Shown here: piece by piece, positions 56,008 to 64,000 of the stretch
Numbering within the stretch: the stretch's first letter is position 1
How the letters are laid out: every line of letters starts with the position of its first letter
From: Acidobacteriota bacterium
GTDB taxonomy: Bacteria; Acidobacteriota; Thermoanaerobaculia; Gp7-AA8
DNA length: 64,000 bases
Direction of reading: 5' to 3'
NCBI GenBank assembly: GCA_021325515.1
Contig: JAJPHC010000014.1
Coordinates: forward strand, 87,143 to 151,142
Translations under genes and position numbers: made by a program
The notes under the pieces: model-generated
The model's input: only the letters and a program-made list of their open reading frames with translations
What the model was told of the DNA's origin: nothing
Databases searched by the model: none

Positions 56008-57012
56008 ATGATTCTTGTCACCGGTGCCGCAGGATTCATCGGATCCCACGTCACGCGACGGCTCCTCGATCGAGGGGATGACGTCGCCGGCGTCGACAAT
56101 CTGAATGACTATTACGACCCGCGCTTGAAGGAAGCGCGGCTGCAGCGGTTGAGCGCGAGCGAGCGGTTCCACTTCGTCCGCGCCGATGTTGGCGACCGTG
56201 AAGCGATGGAGCGGGTGTTTGCCGAGTACAAGCCGCAGCGCGTCGTTCACCTCGCGGCCCAGGCTGGAGTCAGATATTCGCTGACCAATCCGTTTGCGTA
56301 TACGCGCAGCAACATCGATGGATTTCTGACGATCCTGGAAGGCTGCCGCCACGGCGGCGTGGAGCACCTCGTGTTCGCGTCGTCCAGCTCTGTGTATGGA
56401 GCGAATACGAGGCAGCCGTTCTCCGAACATCACAACGTCGATCATCCCGTGTCGTTGTACGCCGCGACGAAGAAGGCCAATGAGCTGATGGCCCACACGT
56501 ACGCGAGTCTCTTCGGCGTGCCCGCCACCGGGCTTCGCTTTTTCACCGTCTATGGTCCGTGGGGACGTCCGGACATGGCGCTGTTCAAGTTCACGCGCGG
56601 CATCCTCGCCGGCGAGCCGATTCCCGTCTTCAATGAAGGGCGGATGGTGCGCGACTTCACGTACATCGACGACATCGTGGAAGGGGTGATCCGCGTGCTC
56701 GATCATCCCGCCGCGGCCGATCCCGCATGGACAGGCGACGATCCCGATCCGGCGCGCAGCTATGCGCCATGGCGCGTCTTCAACATCGGAAACAACAAGC
56801 CGGTTCAGTTGCTCGAATACATTTCCGTGATCGAAGAGACGCTCGGCATCAAGGCGACACTCGATCTTCTTCCCATGCAGCCGGGCGATGTTCCGTCGAC
56901 GATGGCCGATGTCCGTGAGCTCGAGCGCGAAGTGGGATTCAAACCGTCGACACCGGTCCGTGAAGGAGTTCGCCGTTTCGTCGAGTGGTATCGTGATTAC
57001 TACAAGGTTTGA
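56008..57012 (+). CDS. UDP-glucuronate 4-epimerase-like SDR
   Basis: A 334-residue extended [18 protein letters not shown] binds [20 protein letters not shown] is diagnostic of the UDP-glucuronate/UDP-galacturonate 4-epimerase family (CapI/Gae); [15 protein letters not shown] and [13 protein letters not shown] carry the catalytic residues. ATG 56008 gives [13 protein letters not shown] at 56002 is an alternative closer to GGGAG. It interconverts gluco- and galacto-uronate on UDP. Confidence 0.92.
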   Translation: MILVTGAAGFIGSHVTRRLLDRGDDVAGVDNLNDYYDPRLKEARLQRLSASERFHFVRADVGDREAMERVFAEYKPQRVVHLAAQAGVRYSLTNPFAYTRSNIDGFLTILEGCRHGGVEHLVFASSSSVYGANTRQPFSEHHNVDHPVSLYAATKKANELMAHTYASLFGVPATGLRFFTVYGPWGRPDMALFKFTRGILAGEPIPVFNEGRMVRDFTYIDDIVEGVIRVLDHPAAADPAWTGDDPDPARSYAPWRVFNIGNNKPVQLLEYISVIEETLGIKATLDLLPMQPGDVPSTMADVRELEREVGFKPSTPVREGVRRFVEWYRDYYKV

Positions 57013-57015
57013 ACG

Positions 57016-58119
57016 ATGAGCGAACAAAGAGATCGCGATTCAAAGCGCCGTGCTCTCGTCACCGGCATCACCGGACAGGATGGCTCTTATCTGGCCGAAT
57101 TCCTGTTGAGCAAGGGCTACGAGGTCCACGGTGTCATCCGGCGTTCCTCTTCGTTCAATACGTCACGAGTCGAGCACATCTATCAGGATCCTCACGATTC
57201 GCACCGCACACTGATTCTTCATTATGGGGATCTCGACGACGCATCGTCATTGAACCGGATTCTGCGGCTCGTCGATCCGCACGAGATCTATAACCTTGGC
57301 GCACAAAGCCATGTGAAGGTTTCGTTCGACATACCGGAGTACACAGGGATCGTCACCGGTCTGGGCGCAACGCGCCTGCTCGAGGCGATCCGCGAATTGC
57401 AGATCCGGCCGCGCATCTACCAGGCGTCCTCCTCCGAGATGTTCGGCAAAGTGCTCGAAGTCCCGCAGAAAGAGACGACGCCTTTTTATCCGCGCAGTCC
57501 TTATGGCGTGGCAAAGGTCTACGCGTACTGGATGACCGTGAATTATCGCGAGGCCTACGATCTGTATGCGGTCAATGGCATCCTGTTCAACCACGAGTCG
57601 CCGCGGCGCGGCGAAACGTTCGTTTCGCGCAAGATCACGCGCGCTGCCGGAAGGATCAAGTGGGGCCTGCAGGACCGCTTGTATCTCGGCAACCTCGATG
57701 CAGTGCGCGATTGGGGATATGCAGCGGACTACGTCGAGGCGATGTGGATGATGCTGCAGTACAAGCAGCCGGAAGACTTCGTCATTGCGACCGGTGAGAC
57801 GCACACGGTGCGCGAGTTTTCGGAGCTCGCATTCCGGCGCGCCGGAATCGAGATCGAATGGCGCGGCAGCGGCCTGGAGGAAAAGGGCATCGACCGCCAG
57901 AGCGGCCGGGTGCTGATCGAAATCGATCCGCGCTATTTCCGGCCGACGGAAGTCGACCACCTCCGGGGCGATGCCTCGAAGGCGCGCGACCTTCTCGGCT
58001 GGTCGCCGCGCACGTCATTTCATGAGCTGGTGAATCTGATGGTCGACTCGGATCTTGCGCTCGCGGAGAGCGAGTCGTTCGAGCATCAGCGCCGGAATCC
58101 GTCGCCGGCGGCGCGGTGA
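57016..58119 (+). CDS. gmd: GDP-mannose 4,6-dehydratase
   Basis: A 367-residue SDR enzyme making GDP-4-keto-6-deoxymannose, the branch point to GDP-fucose, rhamnose and perosamine. [15 protein letters not shown] is the NAD(P) loop, [19 protein letters not shown] and [10 protein letters not shown] are diagnostic, the catalytic pair is in [10 protein letters not shown], and [16 protein letters not shown] is the family loop. It is 7 bp before the reductase that uses its product. Confidence 0.95.
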   Translation: MSEQRDRDSKRRALVTGITGQDGSYLAEFLLSKGYEVHGVIRRSSSFNTSRVEHIYQDPHDSHRTLILHYGDLDDASSLNRILRLVDPHEIYNLGAQSHVKVSFDIPEYTGIVTGLGATRLLEAIRELQIRPRIYQASSSEMFGKVLEVPQKETTPFYPRSPYGVAKVYAYWMTVNYREAYDLYAVNGILFNHESPRRGETFVSRKITRAAGRIKWGLQDRLYLGNLDAVRDWGYAADYVEAMWMMLQYKQPEDFVIATGETHTVREFSELAFRRAGIEIEWRGSGLEEKGIDRQSGRVLIEIDPRYFRPTEVDHLRGDASKARDLLGWSPRTSFHELVNLMVDSDLALAESESFEHQRRNPSPAAR

Positions 58120-58125
58120 GCACTC

Positions 58126-59088
58126 ATGCCCAACACGAACACTGTTGAGGGCTTCTGGCGGCAAAAGCGCGTTCTGCTGACAGGAGGCGGAGGATTCCTC
58201 GGCAGTTTCATTCGCGAGAATCTCGAGAAACGGTCTCCCGCTGCGCTGTTCGCACCGCGCAAGCGCGAGCTCGATCTCCTCGACCGCGATGCAGTTCGCA
58301 GCTTTCTCGCGGGGCAGCGGCCGGATCTCATCATTCATGCGGCCGGCGTCGTGGGCGGCATCGGCGCGAATCGCATCCATCCCGGCCGCTTCTTCTATGA
58401 AAACGCCACAATGGGAATTCAGCTCATTGAAGAGGCCAGACTGGCCGGCGTGGAGAAGTTCGTCTGCCTGGGGACGATTTGCGCGTATCCGAAATTCGCT
58501 CCAGTGCCGTTCCGCGAAGACGACCTGTGGGACGGCTATCCGGAAGAAACCAACGCGCCTTATGGAATCGCCAAGAAGGCGCTTCTTGTGCAATTACAAG
58601 GCTACAGGGAAGAGTATGCATTCAACGGCATCTTCCTGTTGCCTGTGAATCTGTACGGCCCACGGGACAATTTCGACCTGGAAACGAGTCACGTCATTCC
58701 GGCGATGATCCGCAAGTTCGAGCACGCCCGACGGAATCGCGACGAGCAGGTTGTCTTATGGGGCGATGGAACTCCCACGCGTGAGTTTCTTTATGTAGAG
58801 GACGCAGCCGAGGCGATTGTCCTGGCCGCAGAACGCTACGACGGGCCGCAGCCTGTGAACATCGGCTCCGGGCGTGAGATCTCCATCAGAGATCTCGCCC
58901 AGCTCATTGCGCGAATGGTGGGATATGGGGGCGAGATCGTGTGGGACACGACGCGGCCGAATGGTCAGCCGCGCCGTCTCCTCGATGTCGAGCGGGCGAT
59001 GCACGCGTTCGGCTTCAAAGCCTCGACGACACTCGACGAGGGCTTGAAGCGAACCATCGACTGGTTCCACACGTCCTTTGCGGAGTGA
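58126..59088 (+). CDS. fcl: GDP-L-fucose synthase-like epimerase/reductase
   Basis: A 320-residue SDR following gmd. GGGGFLGSF binds NADP; the catalytic cysteine is in GTICAYPKF, the Tyr/Lys in YGIAKKALL, and the second catalytic histidine in [15 protein letters not shown], all matching GDP-fucose synthase. It would epimerise C3/C5 and reduce C4 to give GDP-L-fucose. A related reductase specificity (for example to GDP-D-rhamnose-type sugars) is less likely because the epimerase residues are kept. Its TGA abuts the convergent gene with no gap. Confidence 0.92.
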   Translation: MPNTNTVEGFWRQKRVLLTGGGGFLGSFIRENLEKRSPAALFAPRKRELDLLDRDAVRSFLAGQRPDLIIHAAGVVGGIGANRIHPGRFFYENATMGIQLIEEARLAGVEKFVCLGTICAYPKFAPVPFREDDLWDGYPEETNAPYGIAKKALLVQLQGYREEYAFNGIFLLPVNLYGPRDNFDLETSHVIPAMIRKFEHARRNRDEQVVLWGDGTPTREFLYVEDAAEAIVLAAERYDGPQPVNIGSGREISIRDLAQLIARMVGYGGEIVWDTTRPNGQPRRLLDVERAMHAFGFKASTTLDEGLKRTIDWFHTSFAE

Positions 59089-60051
59089 TCAACTCCGGCT
59101 GTAATGGTCGATGACGCTCTTCAGGATCGTGTCGAGGTTCGTCTTTGGAGCGAAGCCGATCAGCGCCTGCAGCTTTCGCGTATCAGGCACGCGCCGCGGC
59201 ATGTCTTCGAATCCATGCTCATAGGCTTCGTCATAGGGGACGTAGACGATTTCCGATTGTGAGCTCGTCAGCGCGAGAATCCGCTGGGCCACATCGTTGA
59301 TGGAGACCTCTTCCGAAGATCCGATGTTGAACAGATCGCCCGTCGCGCCTTCCTGATCCATCAGGCTGACCAGCGCCTTGACCACGTCTCCGACATAGCC
59401 GAAGCAGCGTGTCTGTTTGCCTGTCCCATAAACCGTGAGAGGACGTCCGGCCAGCGCCTGCTTGACGAGTGTGGGAATCACCATTCCATACTGGCCCGTC
59501 TGGCGCGGTCCGACGGTATTGAAGAGCCGTACGACGATTGTGGGCAGTTTCTTTTCGCGCCAATAGGCGAGCGCAAGAAACTCGTCGATCGCTTTGGAGC
59601 AGGCGTAGCTCCAGCGCCCCTTGTTGGTTGCGCCGAGAACGAGATTGCCATCCTCGCGGAACGGGATCTCGGTGCTGAGGCCGTAGACCTCGGATGTCGA
59701 CGCGATGAGGACGCGCTTCTTCTTCTTGTTGGCCGCGGCGAGCACCGCCTCGGTCCCTCTGACATTCGTCTCGATGGTGCGAACCGGACTCTCGACGATC
59801 AGCTTGACGCCGACCGCGGCCGCCATATGGAAGATCACATCGCAAGTATCGACGAGCTCCGCCAGGACCGGTATGTTCTGGACCGAGTCGATCGTGTAAT
59901 GAAATCTGCTCTCGGACTTGAGATGCGCGATGTTCTCGATGCTTCCGGTCGAGAGATCGTCGAGGACGTAGACTTCGTCCCCGCGGGCGATATAGGCGTC
60001 AGCAAGGTGGGAGCCGATGAAGCCGGCTCCGCCGGTGATCAGGACTTTCAA
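59089..60051 (-). CDS. NAD-dependent nucleotide-sugar epimerase/dehydratase
   Basis: A 320-residue SDR with GGAGFIGSHLADAYI, DDLSTGSIENI, IASTSEVYGLS and catalytic YACSKAIDEFLA. RLFNTVGPRQTGQYGMVIPTLV resembles the UDP-glucuronate decarboxylase/dTDP-glucose dehydratase branch. The exact reaction is uncertain. It is on the opposite strand from fcl, ending base to base with it, and heads a group with two glycosyltransferases and a flippase on the minus strand. Confidence 0.88.
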   Translation of the reverse strand: MKVLITGGAGFIGSHLADAYIARGDEVYVLDDLSTGSIENIAHLKSESRFHYTIDSVQNIPVLAELVDTCDVIFHMAAAVGVKLIVESPVRTIETNVRGTEAVLAAANKKKKRVLIASTSEVYGLSTEIPFREDGNLVLGATNKGRWSYACSKAIDEFLALAYWREKKLPTIVVRLFNTVGPRQTGQYGMVIPTLVKQALAGRPLTVYGTGKQTRCFGYVGDVVKALVSLMDQEGATGDLFNIGSSEEVSINDVAQRILALTSSQSEIVYVPYDEAYEHGFEDMPRRVPDTRKLQALIGFAPKTNLDTILKSVIDHYSRS

Positions 60052-60101
60052 TTCAGTTCTCCGTGAAGAATCGCGCCGTCTGAGGACGGGACGGCAGCGG
60101 A

Positions 60102-61208
60102 TTATATTCGACGCTCTGCAAGGCGGCCCTTCGAAGCGACGAGCCGGCGGTAGAAGTCATCGTAGCGTTGAACGGTGGCGTGGAGCGAGAGAGGTTCCAC
60201 GAATCGGCGCGCGCGATCGGCTCGTGCGCGTGCGGCGTCGCGGTTCTCGAGTGTCGCGGCCAATGCCGCCGCAATTTCCTCCGGATCGCGGGCCGAGGCG
60301 AAGAGAGCGGATGTGTCATCGAGGATGTTCCGGTAGGCATCGATGTTCGAAACCACGACCGGAGCGCCTGCAGCCATCGCTTCCAGTACGGCGTTGGGAT
60401 GTCCTTCGCATTCGGACACTGCGACGAGCGCGTCCGCACGTTTGAGCCAGGTGCCGACGTTGGAGACGAAGCCTGCGAAGAGGACGTGGTCCTCGACGTT
60501 CGCCGCTTTCACCTCGCTCGTGAGCTGATTCAGCAGCGGTCCCTCACCGCAAAGCACGAGTTTCGCGTGCGGACGTCGGCGGACGAGCTCCGACATCGCG
60601 GCGATCACCGTGCTGAGATTCTTGTCCGGGCTGAGGCGGCCGACGTGCAGGATCACCTCATCGGAAGCGGCGATCCTCGCATCCTGCAGGGGAGGGGCTG
60701 CGTCGAGCTCCTCGCGCAGAACGAAGTTCGGAATGACTTCGATCCGCGATCGCGGCGCCCCGGCATCGGCCCAGTACTCCGCGCCTCCCGGAGAGTTTGC
60801 GACGATCGCATCCGCATGACGGCCAAGCCTCCTGCGCATTCCGTTCAGAAGCGTGGGCTGATACATCCCCGCCGAGCTGCGTTCACTCATGACCCACGGA
60901 ATCCGGAGAACACGGGCGAGTCCGCCTCCCAGAACATCCATGTGGGGAAGCCACGTGTGGATCACGTCGGGCCGCAGCGTTCGGAGGATTCTCCATAAGG
61001 AGAAGAGCATGCGCGCGTCGTACTTGGATGCAACCTTGAGCTGATGTGCAGGGCATTGATGCGAACGGAGTTGATCGAGATAGATGCCGTCGTACACATA
61101 CGCGACATGGACGTCATGTCCCAGCGCGCGCAGCTCCGGGACCATGAATGCGAGCTGGCGCTCGGCCCCGCCTCCCGTCATCGAGAGGATCATGTTGAGG
61201 ATCTTCAC
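60102..61208 (-). CDS. GT4-family glycosyltransferase
   Basis: A 368-residue GT-B retaining glycosyltransferase. The N-terminal MTGGGAERQLAFMVPEL loop binds acceptor or donor, and the C-terminal half has the GT4 motifs ILHVGRLSPDKNLSTVI and SECEGHPNAVLEAMAAG with the catalytic EX7E glutamates. Adds a sugar from a nucleotide donor to a lipid-linked intermediate at the cytoplasmic membrane. Overlaps the GT2 gene by 4 bp. Confidence 0.93.
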   Translation of the reverse strand: MKILNMILSMTGGGAERQLAFMVPELRALGHDVHVAYVYDGIYLDQLRSHQCPAHQLKVASKYDARMLFSLWRILRTLRPDVIHTWLPHMDVLGGGLARVLRIPWVMSERSSAGMYQPTLLNGMRRRLGRHADAIVANSPGGAEYWADAGAPRSRIEVIPNFVLREELDAAPPLQDARIAASDEVILHVGRLSPDKNLSTVIAAMSELVRRRPHAKLVLCGEGPLLNQLTSEVKAANVEDHVLFAGFVSNVGTWLKRADALVAVSECEGHPNAVLEAMAAGAPVVVSNIDAYRNILDDTSALFASARDPEEIAAALAATLENRDAARARADRARRFVEPLSLHATVQRYDDFYRRLVASKGRLAERRI

Positions 61209-62176
61209 TGGATGCCACTGCGGGATCGCGCGCGCCTGGCGCGCTGGCGTTTGCTCGTTGCCACGACGGATGCCAGGAGCCGCCGGCTGAGAAGGCCGAG
61301 GAGGAGACTTGCCCAGCCGGATAGTGCGATTGGGCGTTGTCTGATGAATCGGACTGAGTAGCGCACACCCTCGGTGCGATTCCCCGCAAGGAAATGATTG
61401 ATCGCTCCTTGCCGAAGGTAGCGGCTGAACATTTCGGGGGCCCAGCGGCTGAGGGCATCACCGTGTCCGGAAACAATCCGGTCGACCTGCCGTGCGATAT
61501 CAGGCGCCATCCGCAAAAGCCGTTCGGGGCCGGGGACAGCAGTAAAACGATTTACAGCGTCCGTGTGGATGACGGCGACGACGTCATTGTGACATTCGGT
61601 GTTGAAACGCCGCGCGAGGTCGAGGTGAAAAATATCCTCGCGGCTTCGGTCTGACGGCCACGATACGTGCTGGAAAACCTCACGGTGAATACAGTTAAGA
61701 AAGTCCGTTCTCTCGCTGACTTGATCAAGCCACTGCATGTAGTCGGAGTACTGCCAGACCGTTCCGCTGACGAGCGGCGGCTCCGGGCTCGATAATCCGT
61801 CGTCATCCCGGTATGCGAAGATGAGGCGGCGGATTTCCGGTCGCGCCCGTTCAGCCGTCTGGTGGATATGCGCCAGGGCACCCGGCAGCAGTTCATCGTC
61901 GTCATCGTGAAAAATGAGCCACGTGCCGCGCGCCGCGCGCGAGGCCGTGTCGCGAGCTGCGCACACGCCCTGGTTGCGTTCATGTCTGATCAGCGAGATC
62001 CGAGGATCACCGATGCGTCGGACGACATCTGCGGACGTCTCGTTCGCACTTGGAGACGCGTCGTCAACGACGATTGCTTCCCAATCGGTGAAGTCTTGTG
62101 CCACGCATGTACGAAGTGCCCGCTCGAGGAGCGCCGGCCGGTCGTATGTCGGCATTACGATCGTAAAGTAGGGCAT
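61205..62176 (-). CDS. GT2-family glycosyltransferase
   Basis: A 323-residue inverting GT-A glycosyltransferase: TIVMPTYDRPALLERALRTC, IVVDDASPSANETS, and the metal-binding DDDD run in LIFHDDDDELLPGA. The later half is less conserved, with basic residues and a hydrophobic segment (IALSGWASLLLGLL) near the C-terminus suggesting membrane association. Donor and acceptor are unknown. It starts 94 bp downstream of the second flippase gene. Confidence 0.9.
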   Translation of the reverse strand: MPYFTIVMPTYDRPALLERALRTCVAQDFTDWEAIVVDDASPSANETSADVVRRIGDPRISLIRHERNQGVCAARDTASRAARGTWLIFHDDDDELLPGALAHIHQTAERARPEIRRLIFAYRDDDGLSSPEPPLVSGTVWQYSDYMQWLDQVSERTDFLNCIHREVFQHVSWPSDRSREDIFHLDLARRFNTECHNDVVAVIHTDAVNRFTAVPGPERLLRMAPDIARQVDRIVSGHGDALSRWAPEMFSRYLRQGAINHFLAGNRTEGVRYSVRFIRQRPIALSGWASLLLGLLSRRLLASVVATSKRQRARRARSRSGIQ

Positions 62177-62270
62177 ACCGGTGATGAAGTGCGAACCGTA
62201 GAGCTTGGGAAGCGCAACTCGCTATCTGTGATTCCCCTGAGGGTGCGCAATCATAGCCCATTTGGTTCCG

Positions 62271-63671
62271 CTACTCATCCGCGTGCCAGAGCCTTCTGCA
62301 CCTGAGAAAAATCGCTGTCTGAACCACGGCGAATATCGCAACCGAAGACAGATAGGCTGCGGCGATACCAGGGACTCCGAATTTGCGGCCGCAGAGAATC
62401 GCCCCGCCGACGATCGACACCCCCATCAGCAACGACGGCACGAGGAACGGCTCACGCTTGTGAGCGCGGAGATATGCGGCCATGACGCTTACGGCCGCGA
62501 TGATCACGGTTGCGAACAGCATCAGGGAAGCCGTTGCCGGATCCAGAAAACGTGAAGCCAGCTTGAAATGCATCGCGTGGAGGACCGTCAACGTTCCAAT
62601 CACGACAGTACAGCCTGCGGCCGCTACCGCGATCGTCAGCCAAAGAGTATTACGAAACAGTTGGTCGAGTTTTGAATACTGCTTCTTCGCGACCAGCACT
62701 CCAAACAATGGGGCCCTTCGTAATGTCCAGGTGAGAGAAAGGGCCACGACGGAATTTGCCAGCGTCATGGTCATTCCCATCTGTCCTGCCGCCGCTGCCC
62801 CCTGTACGCTGAACAGGACCGGCGTGATGAGAGAGAACAGGAAGTAGTTCGACAGCCAGCTCAATGCAATCCGCCACTGCATCGGCCAAAGCTCGTGCTG
62901 CCAGTTGACGGTGACGTCTTCAGTGGGCGTTCTTCGAAGCGAGGAAAAGAATCGCCGGTACGACAGTATGAAAAAAACGACGGTAATCACGAGGTTGACC
63001 GTCATTGATGACGTGCTTGCCCACAAGCCGCCTCCTCGTACGATCGTGACCCACAAGGCGATGCTGCCGCCGACCACAATCAACGCGCGGGCGCGGTTGG
63101 TCCTGAATAGCTGGTTGCATCCGTCGAGGATTGTCCATCCCGGCAGCAGTGCGAGAGCACCGCCCGCCGTGAGGACGAGACAAATCCAGGGAAGGAGCCA
63201 CGAAACCCCTGGTTCAGCCCGGCGGGCGAGGAAAATGGCGCCTCCAACGCCGAACGTGATGCAACTGACAATTGCCACTGCCGTGTACCAGCGAACAGCA
63301 ATTCGCGCGAGGGAGGCGAGGCGTGCCGCGGCGTGAGGGTCGCCGGTCAGCTCCCCGGTCGGGGTAAGCGAGAGGTTGGCCCACTCGTGACTAACAAACT
63401 GCTGCACGACGGTTGCGAGTCCGAGCTCCAGAAACGCCGTCCAGCCCACCAGGCTTCCGAACGTGTAATAAAAACCCTGAACCGCAGGCGCGAAAAAATG
63501 GCCGATCAAGAGAAGGTTGACGGGTCCTGCAGCGATCGTCCAGATGCGGGTAACCAGCCCATAGAAGACTGCCGGGTCCAACGTGCCGGTGAGGTTCATT
63601 CCCGAGACGGCGTCTGCGGGGATCACCGTCGTCGTCGCATCTGCGATCTGGTCCTCGGCTTCAGATTCCAT
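62271..63671 (-). CDS. Second polysaccharide flippase-like membrane protein
   Basis: A 466-residue protein with about 12-14 helices, resembling Wzx/RfbX-type exporters (FYGLVTRIWTIAAGPVNLLLIGHFFAPAVQGFYYTFGSL). It is not closely similar in wording to the flippase at 48104, so the locus may export two glycans, or one of these has another role. It has an acidic N-terminal tail of about 30 residues. First gene of the minus-strand group ending at 59089. Confidence 0.88.
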   Translation of the reverse strand: MESEAEDQIADATTTVIPADAVSGMNLTGTLDPAVFYGLVTRIWTIAAGPVNLLLIGHFFAPAVQGFYYTFGSLVGWTAFLELGLATVVQQFVSHEWANLSLTPTGELTGDPHAAARLASLARIAVRWYTAVAIVSCITFGVGGAIFLARRAEPGVSWLLPWICLVLTAGGALALLPGWTILDGCNQLFRTNRARALIVVGGSIALWVTIVRGGGLWASTSSMTVNLVITVVFFILSYRRFFSSLRRTPTEDVTVNWQHELWPMQWRIALSWLSNYFLFSLITPVLFSVQGAAAAGQMGMTMTLANSVVALSLTWTLRRAPLFGVLVAKKQYSKLDQLFRNTLWLTIAVAAAGCTVVIGTLTVLHAMHFKLASRFLDPATASLMLFATVIIAAVSVMAAYLRAHKREPFLVPSLLMGVSIVGGAILCGRKFGVPGIAAAYLSSVAIFAVVQTAIFLRCRRLWHADE

Positions 63672-63897
63672 CAGGCTTCCAGTTTGCCACCGCGATCAAC
63701 CTCCGGGGGTGCCTGCTTCTTCCGTCTTCCAGCGAACCGGACCCGGAGACCATGGTTGAAGGCCCCGATCACGGACGAAAGGGCTGTGGCGGCCCCCGGA
63801 AGCACGCATCCCAAGCGCGAGGCGGGAGCGTTCGCGGTGCCGAGCCCGCGCGAGGATAACCATGGAGCGGTGCGGACGCAAGCATCGTAATGAGGTG
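63672..63897. other. Spacer without a convincing gene
   Basis: Two overlapping short minus-strand frames (63671-63934 and 63696-63881) cross it. Neither has a ribosome site or recognisable domain, and their Arg/Ala-rich composition looks like non-coding GC-rich DNA or a decayed repeat. I see no promoter pattern strong enough to name. Confidence 0.4.
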
Positions 63898-64000
63898 TGT
63901 CAGCGATCTCCCTAAAATCCCCCCATCCGATCACCTAAAAATCCCCCCTCTCGAACCGACGAGCAAGAGGGGGATTTCATGCAGAACGAGGACCGATCCG
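63898..64000 (+). mobile_element. Probable left end of an insertion sequence (truncated by window)
   Basis: The segment starts TGTCAGCGATCTCCC, then has two direct copies of CCTAAAAATCCCCCC-type sequence (63911-63924 and 63934-63948) and a 12-13 bp inverted repeat (63939-63951 with 63966-63977). These look like transposase-binding repeats. An ATG at 63979 opens a frame MQNEDRS to the window edge; that wording resembles the start of integrase-core (IS481-like) transposases with an N-terminal helix-turn-helix. Only seven codons are visible, so this is tentative. Confidence 0.4.

Noticed and set aside
63696..63934. Small minus-strand genes after the last flippase
   Set aside because: No ribosome site, Arg-rich random-looking composition, two overlapping frames of equal quality.

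Overview
This is a high-GC bacterial chromosome segment with tightly packed operons, many 4-bp stop/start overlaps (ATGA, GTGA, TTGA) and frequent GTG and TTG starts. Protein character and gene mix suggest Acidobacteriota, possibly a Thermoanaerobaculia-like lineage: a di-heme b558-type succinate dehydrogenase, a PA2778/PA2779 pair, a pilMNOPQ cluster with added lipoproteins, FecR/DUF6600 proteins and many dispersed GC-rich palindromes. This placement is inference from family resemblance. There is no rRNA or tRNA to anchor it, and I saw no CRISPR array.

Layout. 1-480: start of an ABC transporter ATPase (minus strand), then a 400-bp repeat-filled spacer. 882-4257: sdhCAB. 4358-7491: a DUF4142 lipoprotein and a GAF/PAS hybrid histidine kinase. 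7475-11218: a minus-strand run of two PLP enzymes and a PA2778-like C39 peptidase/PA2779 pair. 11407-13875: rel (ppGpp synthetase/hydrolase) and rpmB. 14090-23915: type IV pilus genes pilMNOPQ, two lipoproteins, a TPR protein and a Roadblock protein, leading into accB-accC, aroK and a phosphoesterase (to 27107). 27271-29442: a secreted FecR/DUF6600 protein. 29537-32779: a fully coupled four-gene operon (small membrane protein, MscS channel with cyclic-nucleotide-binding domain, sigma-54 response regulator, small protein). 32733-37926, minus: membrane protein, phosphodiesterase-like lipoprotein, exported amidohydrolase, cytidine deaminase.

38007-45137, minus: a complete histidine operon hisZ-G-D-C-B-H-AF-IE. 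Three things stand out here. A 17-19 residue leader peptide carries six consecutive His codons and precedes an intrinsic terminator whose descending stem contains the hisZ ribosome-binding site. HisA and HisF are fused in one 490-residue reading frame. hisC carries an in-frame palindromic repeat insertion. Diverging from the his leader is a hybrid histidine kinase whose membrane domain has the ethylene-binding signature of plant ETR1; it overlaps tyrS by 4 bp.

48104-63671: a surface-glycan locus with two flippases, a sulfotransferase, a sugar aminotransferase, a rhomboid protease, several sugar-nucleotide epimerases, a UDP-sugar 6-dehydrogenase, GDP-mannose dehydratase, GDP-fucose synthase-like reductase and two glycosyltransferases. 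These genes could supply and export a polysaccharide containing 6-deoxyhexose, uronic acid and amino sugar, possibly sulfated. The window ends in what looks like the first ~100 bp of an insertion sequence.
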